From the NCBI GenBank assembly GCA_012517315.1, contig JAAYVE010000045.1, forward strand, positions 1 to 64,000: 64,000 nucleotides of DNA. Reading direction: 5' to 3'. Shown piece after piece: positions 53,736 to 61,859 of this stretch. This DNA comes from Deltaproteobacteria bacterium (GTDB lineage: Bacteria > Desulfobacterota > Syntrophobacteria > Syntrophobacterales > Syntrophobacteraceae). Each line of letters begins with the position of its first letter. Position 1 is the first letter of the stretch. The position numbers and the translations under genes are program-made. The notes beneath the pieces were generated by a model that worked only from the letters and a program-made list of their open reading frames with translations, ran no database searches and was not told where the DNA came from.

Positions 53736-55667
53736 TCAAGACCGGTCCAGAACCTGGCGGATCTGCTTGAGCATTCTTCTCAGTTCGTAGGGTTTGCTGA
53801 TGAAACCTCTGGCGGGATTTCCCCCGGCCCCCGCTGCGGGCCATTCAGGAGAATACCCGCTGGCGATGAGGACCTTGACTTCCGGATTGATGCGTAAAAG
53901 CGACTCCAGGCACTTGACTCCCCCCATGCACGGCATGATCAAGTCCAAAACCACCAAATCGATTTCGTCCTTGCAATCTCCGTAGATCTTCAGTGCTTCC
54001 TCCCCGTTTTCCGCTACGAGGATCCGGTAACCGAACCGGGTGAGCATTGCCTCACCGAAATTCCTCATGAACTCGTCGTCATCCACGAGGAGAATGGTCT
54101 CACGGCCCCCCTCGAGCGTCTCCTGTTCGCTCGGGGTAATGGCGGAAGCCCCGGAGAGGATGGCCGGAATGTAAATGCTGAACGCCGTGCCGGCCCCCAA
54201 TCGGCTCTCGCAAAAAATGTAACCTTCCTGACTCTTGACAATTCCGTAGACCGTCGCCAGTCCCAGGCCTGTCCCCTTTCCGATCCCTTTTGTGGTAAAG
54301 AAGGGCTCGAAAATGTGCTGCAAGGTGACGGGATCCATCCCATGACCCGTGTCCGAGACCCTCAAAAAGACATATTCGCCGGGTCTCACCTCCAGATGTT
54401 TTTGGCAGAACTCCCTCCCCAGTGACACGTTTCTCGTTTCGATTCTGATCTTTCCCCCATCGGGCATGGCGTCCCGGGCGTTCACCGTGAGGTTCATCAA
54501 GACCTGTTCCATTTGGACGGGGTCTGCAAGGATTTTTCTTAAATTAGCCTCGAGGTCCAATTCAATATCGATCATCTTGGGGATGGTCCGAACCAGGAGC
54601 CGCCTGGCATTGGTGACCGTTTCGTTGAGATCGATGGGTTCCTTGCGGCTTTCGATCTTGCGGCTAAAGGTGAGGAGTTGCTTGGTGAGTTCAGCGCCCC
54701 TTTGGGAGGCGTTAACGATGTCTTGGAGTTCGCGGTATCCCGGCTCGTTTGGCTTCTTGCCCAAGAGCAAGAGTTCCGCACATCCCATGACAGCCTGCAA
54801 GAGGTTGTTGAAATCGTGGGCGATTCCTCCCGCAAGGGTTCCAACCGCTTCCATCTTCTGGACCTGGAAAAGCTGGGCCTCCAGATGCTTGCGTTCCGTC
54901 ATGTCCCTGGCGATGCCAATGAGCCCGGTGATGGTTCCGGAGTGATCGTGCATCGGGACCTTGATGACATGAAAGGTCCTGGGAAGACCTTTGATGGGTA
55001 TCGTGTTCTCCTCTTCGATGCTCCTGCCCTGCAAAACTTCCCGGTCCGCTGCGGAGGTCTGGGCGGAAATGTCGGAGCCGAACAGCTCCCCGTCCGTCCT
55101 GCCGATGAAATCAGAGGGTTCCATGGAAAAAAGCCTGGCCATGCTCGGGTTCACCTGGGTGTACCTTGACTCCCTGTTCTTGATGAAGATGGAGTCGTGG
55201 GCCGTCTCGAAAACCATGCGAAAGCGTTCCTCGCTCTCCCGAAGCATTCGCTCGGTCTTCCGTTTCTCCTCGCGCAATTCGATATTTTGAAACACCCTGT
55301 CTAGGAGTGCGAGGAGTTCCCCGGGCCTCACGGGTTTCTGGAGGTACTGGAATGCGCCCTGATCCAAGGCTGCCAGAGCCGAGTCCAGGTCTGCGTAGGC
55401 CGTCATGATGCTGAAGATGCATTCCGGGTTCAGCCTTCTCAGTTCCGCCAGCAGTTGGGTTCCGGACCCATCCGGGAGCTTCAGGTCCAGCAGTGCCGCC
55501 TGAGGCTTCCGGCTGAGCATGATATCCCTTGCCTCTGCGCAGCTGGAGGCTGAATAGAGCGAATATCCTTCCTCGTTGAGAATGTCCTCCAGGTTGTCGG
55601 TGAAGCTCGTGTCGTCGTCGACGAGAAGGATCGTCCTCTGCATGGCGTCACTTTCGTGAGTCATCAT
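53736..55667 (-). CDS. Hybrid sensor kinase (REC-PAS-HisKA-HATPase-REC)
   Basis: The 643-residue protein is a cytoplasmic hybrid kinase. Residues about 12-130 are a receiver (TILLVDDDTSF, ALLDLKLPDGS, YLQKPV), about 145-265 a PAS domain (ESEERFRMVFETAHDSIFIKN), about 285-350 HisKA with GGIAHDFNNLLQAVMG, about 395-510 HATPase (NLTVNARDAM, DTGHGMDP, GKGTGLGLATV) and about 523-640 a second receiver (ILLVDDDEFM, VVLDLIMP, ISKPY). The start at 55667 overlaps the stop of the dual-receiver gene (ATGATG/TGA), which proves translational coupling. No transmembrane segment is visible. The signal is unknown and no transcription factor gene is adjacent. Confidence 0.93.
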   Translation of the reverse strand: MMTHESDAMQRTILLVDDDTSFTDNLEDILNEEGYSLYSASSCAEARDIMLSRKPQAALLDLKLPDGSGTQLLAELRRLNPECIFSIMTAYADLDSALAALDQGAFQYLQKPVRPGELLALLDRVFQNIELREEKRKTERMLRESEERFRMVFETAHDSIFIKNRESRYTQVNPSMARLFSMEPSDFIGRTDGELFGSDISAQTSAADREVLQGRSIEEENTIPIKGLPRTFHVIKVPMHDHSGTITGLIGIARDMTERKHLEAQLFQVQKMEAVGTLAGGIAHDFNNLLQAVMGCAELLLLGKKPNEPGYRELQDIVNASQRGAELTKQLLTFSRKIESRKEPIDLNETVTNARRLLVRTIPKMIDIELDLEANLRKILADPVQMEQVLMNLTVNARDAMPDGGKIRIETRNVSLGREFCQKHLEVRPGEYVFLRVSDTGHGMDPVTLQHIFEPFFTTKGIGKGTGLGLATVYGIVKSQEGYIFCESRLGAGTAFSIYIPAILSGASAITPSEQETLEGGRETILLVDDDEFMRNFGEAMLTRFGYRILVAENGEEALKIYGDCKDEIDLVVLDLIMPCMGGVKCLESLLRINPEVKVLIASGYSPEWPAAGAGGNPARGFISKPYELRRMLKQIRQVLDRS

Positions 55668-56485
55668 CGAGTTCTCTTGTTTCTCATTGTGTTCCTGTTC
55701 CTGGTGTTCCTGTTCCTGGCGATTTCTTCCAGGATGCGGACAAGTTTTGCAATGTCGATGGGCTTGATCAGACACGCGTGGACATGTTCCTTCATGGCTT
55801 GTCGCATGTGCTCCCCGTATTCTTGCGGATAGCCGGTGATGATGACACAGGCCGCATCGGGTCGAAGCTTCCTGATATGCCGGTAGGTGTCCAGACCGTC
55901 CCAGGGAGGTATTTTCATGTCCAGGAGGAGCACATCCACCGGTTTGGATTCTGCAAGGCGAAGAGCCTCATTTCCGTCCAACGCCACGGCCACCTGATTC
56001 CGGCCTATCCCCAGCGCATCGATGAGACTTGCACAGAAATCTGCATCGTCGTCCGCGATGATGAAGAACAGTTCGTCCTCCCCCCCTGAGAGTTCCTCGA
56101 TTTGCCTGAGAAGACCTTCCATGTCCAACGGTTTGGTGAGGACGGCACGCACACCCTCCTCCATGGCCACCCGCACCAGGTCATCCTTGGGATAAGCAGT
56201 AATGAGGATCGCCTGGACGGCGGGGTTCTCCCTTTTCATAGCAAGGTAGCTCTCGACGCCATTCATGCCCGGCATTTTCATGTCCATCAAGACGACTTGA
56301 AAACTCTCCGATGCCATCATTCGCAGGGCATCCTCCCCACTATCGGCGGTCAGTACTTCGTACCCTTCGACCTCCAAAATATCTCTGGTGCTGTCCAGAA
56401 ACTCCCGATTGTCGTCCACCAGCAGAATCCTCGAAGCCAAAGTGTTCCTCCACGGTGCAAGAGACATTTTCATTTCGTGGACCAT
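55664..56485 (-). CDS. Tandem receiver-domain protein
   Basis: The 273-residue protein has two receiver domains and no output domain. The first (residues about 17-135) has ILLVDDNREF, VVLMDMKMPGMNG and VLTKPLD; the second (about 140-258) has FFIIADDDADF, VLLLDMKIPPWDG and CLIKPID. All phosphorylation residues are intact, so both can accept phosphate. The C-terminus is a basic repeat RNRNTRNRNTMRNKRTR. It probably acts as a phosphate shuttle or sink for the hybrid kinase encoded by the overlapping next gene. Start is uncertain: ATG 56485 has only a distant GGGA, and ATGs 4 or 6 codons later are possible. Confidence 0.88.
   Translation of the reverse strand: MVHEMKMSLAPWRNTLASRILLVDDNREFLDSTRDILEVEGYEVLTADSGEDALRMMASESFQVVLMDMKMPGMNGVESYLAMKRENPAVQAILITAYPKDDLVRVAMEEGVRAVLTKPLDMEGLLRQIEELSGGEDELFFIIADDDADFCASLIDALGIGRNQVAVALDGNEALRLAESKPVDVLLLDMKIPPWDGLDTYRHIRKLRPDAACVIITGYPQEYGEHMRQAMKEHVHACLIKPIDIAKLVRILEEIARNRNTRNRNTMRNKRTR
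55689..55718. repeat. 15-bp perfect tandem duplication inside a receiver gene
   Basis: GTGTTCCTGTTCCTG occurs at 55689-55703 and again at 55704-55718. On the coding (minus) strand each unit gives one RNRNT block, so the duplication is in frame and only lengthens the basic tail. Confidence 0.85.
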
Positions 56486-56902
56486 GGAAACATACGATCC
56501 CTGACGACCGCCCGGAAACATACCGCACCGTACCGGCCATTGCCACAATGTTCCTCGAGATGCCGGCTGCGGTGATCCCCCACCGTACAAAACCGGTGTT
56601 CTGGAGGTCAACGGGCACGCACCAATGAATTCGGAACGCGCTGGAAGACGCAAATGGACAGCGGCATGGCACCCATCAAAGAAAACCCTGCGGCATAACA
56701 CTTGGTGACACGGATTCTCGTGGGAATCGCAGATCAGCGTGCCCAATGATATTCTTAAGTAGCCGCTATTTCAATGCTTATTTTCTATTCAGGAGTTTGT
56801 GGATTGCTGCATTCTCACCGAGTCGACATTCACTCGTGATTGGCGAAGGACGATGCGGTGGAATTCCCCGCTGTGGCATCCTCAGGCAGGAGGGGGCAGA
56901 AT
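56486..56902. other. 417-bp intergenic stretch
   Basis: This lies between the tandem receiver start and the end of the HAD gene. A short AT-rich patch near 56750-56800 may be promoter sequence for the receiver-kinase unit, but the boxes are not clear. No coding sequence is convincing. Confidence 0.35.
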
Positions 56903-57580
56903 TCAAAAAGCCCGCGGAAGGACGGAACCTTGGAGCTTTGAATGCCACTCTTCCAGGGAAGCATAGGGTCCTCGGACGTCCGTTTCACCCCGGAATTCTT
57001 CCATGGAGGGATCGATGGCCACAAAAGGCACACCGGCTAGACGTGCAGCGCTCAAATCGCCTTTTCCGTCGCCGAAGAAAAGGCAACTGGCGGGATCGAA
57101 CCGGAATTCCCGGAGCAGTTTTGCGAGGGATTCGAATTTGGGCCAATCCCCTCCGCCCCGGACGATCTCAAGCATACCGTCCAGATCGTGCAAAGCGAGA
57201 ATGCGTTCCAGTTCTTCCACCGGCGTGTTGGATAGAGCAGCTCTCGTGATTCCTTGTTTACCGAGTTGATTGAGCACCGCCCTGACACCAGGCATAAGCG
57301 GTGCCTTGGTCATGGATTCCCCGGCAAGTCTTTTGAACCGATTCCAAATGGTCTGGAACTCTCCTTCTCGGAATGGCCTGCCGATGACCGTTTGCTGGAC
57401 AATACGGATTTTTTCGCCGCGGTCAATGCCCGTAAGGCGCAGATAGGTGGCCTGCAATCGTGGGCGCAGTTCCCGTGGGGCGTCGAAGGCTTCCGCCATG
57501 GCCCGGGCGTTGGCCGCGTTGGAATCGATGAGGACGCCGTTCACGTCGAAGATGCACACCGCGACGCCGGAGAGATTCAT
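56903..57580 (-). CDS. HAD-superfamily hydrolase with altered motif I
   Basis: The 225-residue protein is a HAD phosphatase-like protein with a helical cap. Motif I reads FDVNGVLIDS (Asp12, Asn14), where active phosphatases usually have DxDG, so the general acid Asp is replaced by Asn. Motif II ALSNTP, the lysine region and motif III/IV CLFFGDGKGDLSAARLAG are present. Loss of the second Asp should weaken phosphatase activity or point to a different reaction. Its ATG overlaps the cupin gene stop by 4 bp, so the pair is coupled. The substrate is unknown; a sugar phosphate is plausible (inference). Confidence 0.8.
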   Translation of the reverse strand: MNLSGVAVCIFDVNGVLIDSNAANARAMAEAFDAPRELRPRLQATYLRLTGIDRGEKIRIVQQTVIGRPFREGEFQTIWNRFKRLAGESMTKAPLMPGVRAVLNQLGKQGITRAALSNTPVEELERILALHDLDGMLEIVRGGGDWPKFESLAKLLREFRFDPASCLFFGDGKGDLSAARLAGVPFVAIDPSMEEFRGETDVRGPYASLEEWHSKLQGSVLPRAF

Positions 57581-58092
57581 GGGATGACTCCCTGATCTCC
57601 GGCGTCCTCGCCGCCCGTGGAATCCTCTCCTTGCCTCACACTCCCGTCATCTTCCTCCATCAAGACAAACGGGATGGTGTCGGGATGAGCCGGATCATGA
57701 GGGACCGAATTGAAAGCCACCAGGACGGCGACATCCTGTCCCGTATTCTTGAAGGCGTGGGGAATTCCAGGGGGGATGACGAAACGCAACACTTCCCCCG
57801 GGGAGACACGAAACTCTTTTGTCTGGCCGCCTTCGCGGATGGAGGCAAGCGCGGGGCCGATCAGGGCGATGACTTCCACGCCGGTGGCGTGGTAGTGGTT
57901 GCCCCGGATCTTCCCGGGCTCCGTCAGCACCAAATGGACATTTCGCTGCCTGACCAGTTCACCCGGGTCGAGGATTTCGACCACGATTCCCCTGAGGTCC
58001 CTATGGAGCGGGAGCCGTTGGACGCTTGTCACCTCACAGTTCTCGGACTGCTCACGTGATGTCTCCGGTCGTCTCTCAAGCGGGTCGCGCAA
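57577..58092 (-). CDS. Cupin protein (WxcM/FdtA-like)
   Basis: The protein (171 residues from TTG at 58092) has a cupin barrel resembling the WxcM/FdtA C-terminal sugar isomerase or dTDP-sugar epimerase group: RDLRGIVVEIL, GKIRGNHYHATGVEVIALIG, VLRFVIPPGIPHAF and VAFNS. The His residues in NHYH and GIPHAF could bind metal or substrate. AAAGGA about nine bases before TTG supports that start; GTG 58032 is possible. It couples to the HAD gene, suggesting a shared carbohydrate role. The C-terminal 25 residues are acidic and probably disordered. Confidence 0.75.
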   Translation of the reverse strand: MRDPLERRPETSREQSENCEVTSVQRLPLHRDLRGIVVEILDPGELVRQRNVHLVLTEPGKIRGNHYHATGVEVIALIGPALASIREGGQTKEFRVSPGEVLRFVIPPGIPHAFKNTGQDVAVLVAFNSVPHDPAHPDTIPFVLMEEDDGSVRQGEDSTGGEDAGDQGVIP

Positions 58093-58132
58093 GGTGTGGA
58101 TTCCTTTCCGGTGATGTCGGTTGCCTAATGGA

Positions 58133-59323
58133 CTATCCCGCCTGTGTGTCGATGACCACGGACGCCTTTATCCCGGGCCTCACCTGCTGATCCGTCTGCA
58201 GCAGTTCAATCCTGACGGGGATTTTCGATCCCCCTTGAGATCCTGCGTTTTCGGTGAGGCGGTCCGTACGCGGCCATTGAGGGGAGCTTTGCGACGCACC
58301 CACTTGGATCACCCGTCCCTTGAGGGTACTGCCGAAGCGTGGGGGGTCCAGGCGGATCTCGGCCGACTGGCCCGGAGCCACCCTTCTTGCCTCCTTCGGC
58401 TCAATGTGGGTATCCAGCCAAAGCCGCTGGAGATCCACAATGATGACAACGGCCTCTCCTGGCTTCACCGGGTCGCCCGCAGAACGGGTCTTTTGGGACA
58501 CGAAACCGGAGACTGGGGAGGCAATGGTGGCCGCGTCGGTTTTCTTGGTGGCCAGTTCAAGGGCGCCCCTGGCCTTCTCCAGCCTGTTTTTGGCAGCGGC
58601 GGCAAACCGTGTCTTGGTTTCCAGCAGATTCTTCTTGGCCATGGCCGCCTGATTCCGCGCCTCGGCACGCTTCAGCTCATTCCTTGCCGCTTCCAATTCC
58701 GCTGTGGCCTGCCGCTTCTGCGAAAGGCGTCCAGGTCCACTTCCATAGACGATTTCACTGCGGCGGGAGTCGCCAGAGCCGAGGCGCAGCCGATCCTGTG
58801 CGGCTTTGACGCGGGATCGGCATGCCTGCAGCGCTTCCGCCGTTTGGGCCACTTCGCGGGGAACCCGCTGCCGAAGTTCCTCCAATCCCCTTTCTGTTTT
58901 TTTCAGCAGGTCCTCCAGTCTGCGAACTTCGGCCCTGGCGCGTCTGATCTCCTCCTGGAGCCCTGCGTTATCGATGGTTGCAATCACCTGTCCCGGATTG
59001 ACTCGGTCCCCCTCTTCAACGGACATGGAGTCGATCTTGCCCTCCATGGGTGCCGTGACAGGAACCTGCTCCCCCGAAACCACCGCTTCGCGCACGGTAA
59101 CGTGGCGCTGAAACCTTTCGAACCATTGGATTCCGAGAAAAGTGCTCCCGATCCCTGCTACAAGGCCGATCAGCACAAGAGCAACGCCCCAAAGCCACGG
59201 GGACGACGGGTGATCGCGCCCCGGACGGCCGGTTTCCCGTGAAAGAAGTTGTTCCTCTGTGTCTGGGCCACCCATGCCCAGAATTCCCGGCGACCCCTCT
59301 TGTCCCTCTTCTTTGTGATTCAT
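58133..59323 (-). CDS. HlyD-family membrane-fusion protein
   Basis: The 396-residue protein has one N-terminal transmembrane helix (WGVALVLIGLVAGIGSTFLGIQWF, residues about 44-68), a biotinyl-lipoyl-like half (VPVTAPMEGKIDSMSVEEGDRVNPGQVIA), a long alpha-hairpin (about 115-250) and the second half (TIASPVSGFVSQKTRSAGDPVKPGEAV...). This is the EmrA/HlyD-like periplasmic adaptor layout. No matching ABC or MFS pump gene follows: the next gene is a cupin. AGGAGG lies before the ATG. It probably works with the outer membrane channel gene located just upstream on the same strand. Confidence 0.9.
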   Translation of the reverse strand: MNHKEEGQEGSPGILGMGGPDTEEQLLSRETGRPGRDHPSSPWLWGVALVLIGLVAGIGSTFLGIQWFERFQRHVTVREAVVSGEQVPVTAPMEGKIDSMSVEEGDRVNPGQVIATIDNAGLQEEIRRARAEVRRLEDLLKKTERGLEELRQRVPREVAQTAEALQACRSRVKAAQDRLRLGSGDSRRSEIVYGSGPGRLSQKRQATAELEAARNELKRAEARNQAAMAKKNLLETKTRFAAAAKNRLEKARGALELATKKTDAATIASPVSGFVSQKTRSAGDPVKPGEAVVIIVDLQRLWLDTHIEPKEARRVAPGQSAEIRLDPPRFGSTLKGRVIQVGASQSSPQWPRTDRLTENAGSQGGSKIPVRIELLQTDQQVRPGIKASVVIDTQAG

Positions 59324-59580
59324 CCTGGATCCTCCTCACCTGGCCAAATCCGTCGCGGCATGCGGCAAACATGCCCGTTTCCCTATCTTTGACGGCGTTC
59401 CACGCGGGGAGAAGCAGGGAACGAACTCTTGCGACGACCGTTCCCGTGGTCCTGCGCGAGCCGCCGACCCGGCGTTTTGGAACCGCGGTGGGAAAGCACT
59501 CATTGTCCATCTGGTTGTCATTCCATGTGATCCAATGTATAAGATCTCGATTCCATGGAAAAGGAAAAGGCGGCAACGCT

Positions 59581-61020
59581 TCAGTTGCCGTCCGGCGAAT
59601 CGGGATTCCAGCCACCACCCAGGGCCTTGTAAAGGGCCACCAGGTCCGTCGCCACCCTTTGCTCGCTCTGGGCGAGCTGGTCCTGAGACTGGTAGAGCCC
59701 CCGTTGGTTGATGAGCACGTTGAGAAAGTCCACGAGCCCCTGAGTGTACAGTTCGTTGGCGATCTCCACGGCCCGCTCCGTCGCATCCACGGCCTCCGCG
59801 TATGAGCGCCTGGCCGACTGTTCCCGATAATAAGCCACGAGAGCCGACTCCACTTCGGCAAAGGATTTAAGCACAGCCTTTTCGTACTGGGCCAATGCCT
59901 GTTCCTGTCGGGCATTTTGCACTTGGATGTTTGCCCGGATGCGCCCTGCATCGAAAACGGGCCATCGCACGGTCGGTCCGACCGACCAGAAGCGGCTTCC
60001 CGAGGTAAAGAAATCCGAAGCGCTGACACTCTGGAGGCCCAGGGCTCCTGTCAGGGAAAACCTTGGGAAAAGCTCTGCCGTGGCCACCCCGATGCGAGCG
60101 GTTTGGGCGGCCAGTTCCCGCTCTGCAAGACGAATGTCGGGGCGCCTTCTTAAAAGATCCGACGGGAGTCCTGCGGGCACTTCAGGCGGGGTGGCGGGAA
60201 TGGGGGCTTCCTTTGACAACTCGTCCAGGATTTCCCCCGGGTGCTGGGCGAGCAGGACGCCCAGGCGGTAGACAGCCTGTCTCATTTCCGCCTCCAGCAA
60301 GGGGACCTGGGCCTCCGTGCTGGAAAGCTGTGCCTTTGCCTGGGCCACATCCAGTTCACTGCTCAGCCCTGCCTCGTAGCGCGTCTTCACCAGCTCCAGC
60401 GTGTGTTGCTGGGAAGCGATGTTCCTGCGTGCAATGTCAAGGCGAAGCTGGTTGCCCCGGATCTGCAGGTAGTCCCTGGACACCTCCGCAAGGAGAGAAA
60501 CCAGCAGGTCTCTGCGGCTTTCCCGGGAAGCCTGAATGTCCGCGTTCGCCGCCTCCACTTGACGCCTGGTCCCTCCAAAAAGGTCGATTTCCCACCCGGC
60601 ATCGAAACCGGCCTCGAACAGGTCCTTGTCGTTCACCTCGCCGCCGGCGCGAGAAGACCCCGACTGGGCGTTCCCGCTCGTGCGGCTGCGGGAGTAGGAA
60701 CCTGAAGCATCCACATGGGGATACAAGCCGGCAGCAATGAGTCCTCGCTGGGCCCGCGCCTCGCGAATCCTCGCCTCCGCCGCCTTCAGGTCCTTGTTGA
60801 ACAGGATGGCCCGCCGGATCAGGGAGTCCAGTTGAGGATCGTTGAAGACAGTCCACCAACGGCTGAGATCCAAAGGAGCCTGCGCCTCAGCATCTTCCGA
60901 TGCTTCGATCCAGCCCGAAGGGACCGGCGTTTCCGGCTGTCGGTAATTCGGACCCACCATGCATCCATGGAGTGCAAGGAGCAGCATGGCGGAAAAAACC
61001 AGGGGAAAGAGCCTATTCAC
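59581..61020 (-). CDS. NodT-family outer membrane efflux lipoprotein
   Basis: The 479-residue protein is a TolC-like outer membrane factor. It has a lipoprotein signal (LFPLVFSAMLLLALHGCMVGPNY, lipid Cys20), then APLDLSRWWTVFNDPQLDSLIRRAI, two repeats of the coiled barrel-tunnel domain and a C-terminal QSEQRVATDLVALYKALGGGW. The GTG at 61020 overlaps the TetR stop (GTGA), giving coupling; a longer upstream frame lies inside tetR and is false. It exports substrates with an adaptor and pump, shared by HlyD or the RND system here. AGGA lies eight bases before the start. Confidence 0.93.
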   Translation of the reverse strand: MNRLFPLVFSAMLLLALHGCMVGPNYRQPETPVPSGWIEASEDAEAQAPLDLSRWWTVFNDPQLDSLIRRAILFNKDLKAAEARIREARAQRGLIAAGLYPHVDASGSYSRSRTSGNAQSGSSRAGGEVNDKDLFEAGFDAGWEIDLFGGTRRQVEAANADIQASRESRRDLLVSLLAEVSRDYLQIRGNQLRLDIARRNIASQQHTLELVKTRYEAGLSSELDVAQAKAQLSSTEAQVPLLEAEMRQAVYRLGVLLAQHPGEILDELSKEAPIPATPPEVPAGLPSDLLRRRPDIRLAERELAAQTARIGVATAELFPRFSLTGALGLQSVSASDFFTSGSRFWSVGPTVRWPVFDAGRIRANIQVQNARQEQALAQYEKAVLKSFAEVESALVAYYREQSARRSYAEAVDATERAVEIANELYTQGLVDFLNVLINQRGLYQSQDQLAQSEQRVATDLVALYKALGGGWNPDSPDGN

Positions 61021-61649
61021 GCCGTCATTCCTTTCATGGCTGCGAGGGAAAAACGCGTGATGTGCTCTGCCAGTCGATCGACGGTGCTGGCTCCAAGCGC
61101 CATGGGAACGAGTCTTTCGATGACAGGGCGCGAGTAGAAATAATGCAGGCATTGCCCCACTACACTGCAGGCGCTGAGATAGACCGTCTCGTCGTTTGCC
61201 GCCTTTCCCTGCAGTTCGCGGACGATGGAAAGAAGCGTCTCAAAGGTGGGTCGCACCAGTTCCTGGAGGATTTGATCCAGTGCGGGGGTTGGATCGGCGG
61301 TTTCGAACGCCATGAGTTTTCCGTGCCAGGTGGGGCGGCCTTCGTCCAGAACACGATGGAGAAAGGACCGGATGAATGCGGCTAGCCTCTGTTCGGGCGG
61401 GGCGTCTCTTTGGACCCCCCCGTCAGGAGGGTACTTCTTCAGTGCAGCCATGGATGCATGACGCAAAACCGCCGCGTACAACCCCTCCTTGTCCCCGAAA
61501 TGATAGCTGACGGCGGCCACATTGGCATTGGCTCTTTTCGAGATTTCGCGTACGGTGGCGTTGCGGAAGCCCGAACGGGCAAAGGCCTCCCCGGCCGCCT
61601 GAAGAAGCCGCTCCCGCGTGTCTGGGCTTTTGCCTCTGGTCTTTTCCAT
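61017..61649 (-). CDS. TetR-family regulator (CecR/DUF1956-like)
   Basis: The 210-residue protein has a TetR helix-turn-helix (RERLLQAAGEAFARSGFRNATVREISKRANANVAAVSYHFGDKEGLYAAVL, residues about 10-60) and a ligand domain resembling the CecR/YbiH (DUF1956) group (FLHRVLDEGRPTWHGKLMAFE, then YFYSRPVIERLVP). E. coli CecR controls an HlyD-type exporter operon, which fits an efflux location. GGGAGG before the ATG at 61649 fixes the start. It leads the minus-strand operon tetR-outer membrane factor-hlyD and is divergent from the RND genes. Palindromes between the two units are likely its operators. Confidence 0.92.
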   Translation of the reverse strand: MEKTRGKSPDTRERLLQAAGEAFARSGFRNATVREISKRANANVAAVSYHFGDKEGLYAAVLRHASMAALKKYPPDGGVQRDAPPEQRLAAFIRSFLHRVLDEGRPTWHGKLMAFETADPTPALDQILQELVRPTFETLLSIVRELQGKAANDETVYLSACSVVGQCLHYFYSRPVIERLVPMALGASTVDRLAEHITRFSLAAMKGMTA

Positions 61650-61682
61650 TTGGAACCTCCCATGGACCATGCTAAACTAAAC

Positions 61683-61703
61683 AAACGTTTTAAACGATCG
61701 TTT
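61683..61703. promoter_or_regulatory. Palindromic TetR operator candidates
   Basis: AAACGTTT (61683-61690) and AAACGATCGTTT (61692-61703) are perfect palindromes sharing AAACG half-sites, 34 bp upstream of tetR and between it and the divergent RND genes. The location suits a single regulator controlling both units. No promoter boxes are clear in the same stretch. Confidence 0.7.
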
Positions 61704-61859
61704 TTTCCGCGTCAAGAAAGGATGGTCTGGGGAATCACTTCCGTTTTCCAGGAGTTACAACGGCATAGAGGATTGATCTCTCCGGCCCGATGCGGTTACA
61801 CTCGCAGGAAACGCGTGGTTCTTTGCGGGAACTCGAATATCCGGTCAACAGGTGGCTTC

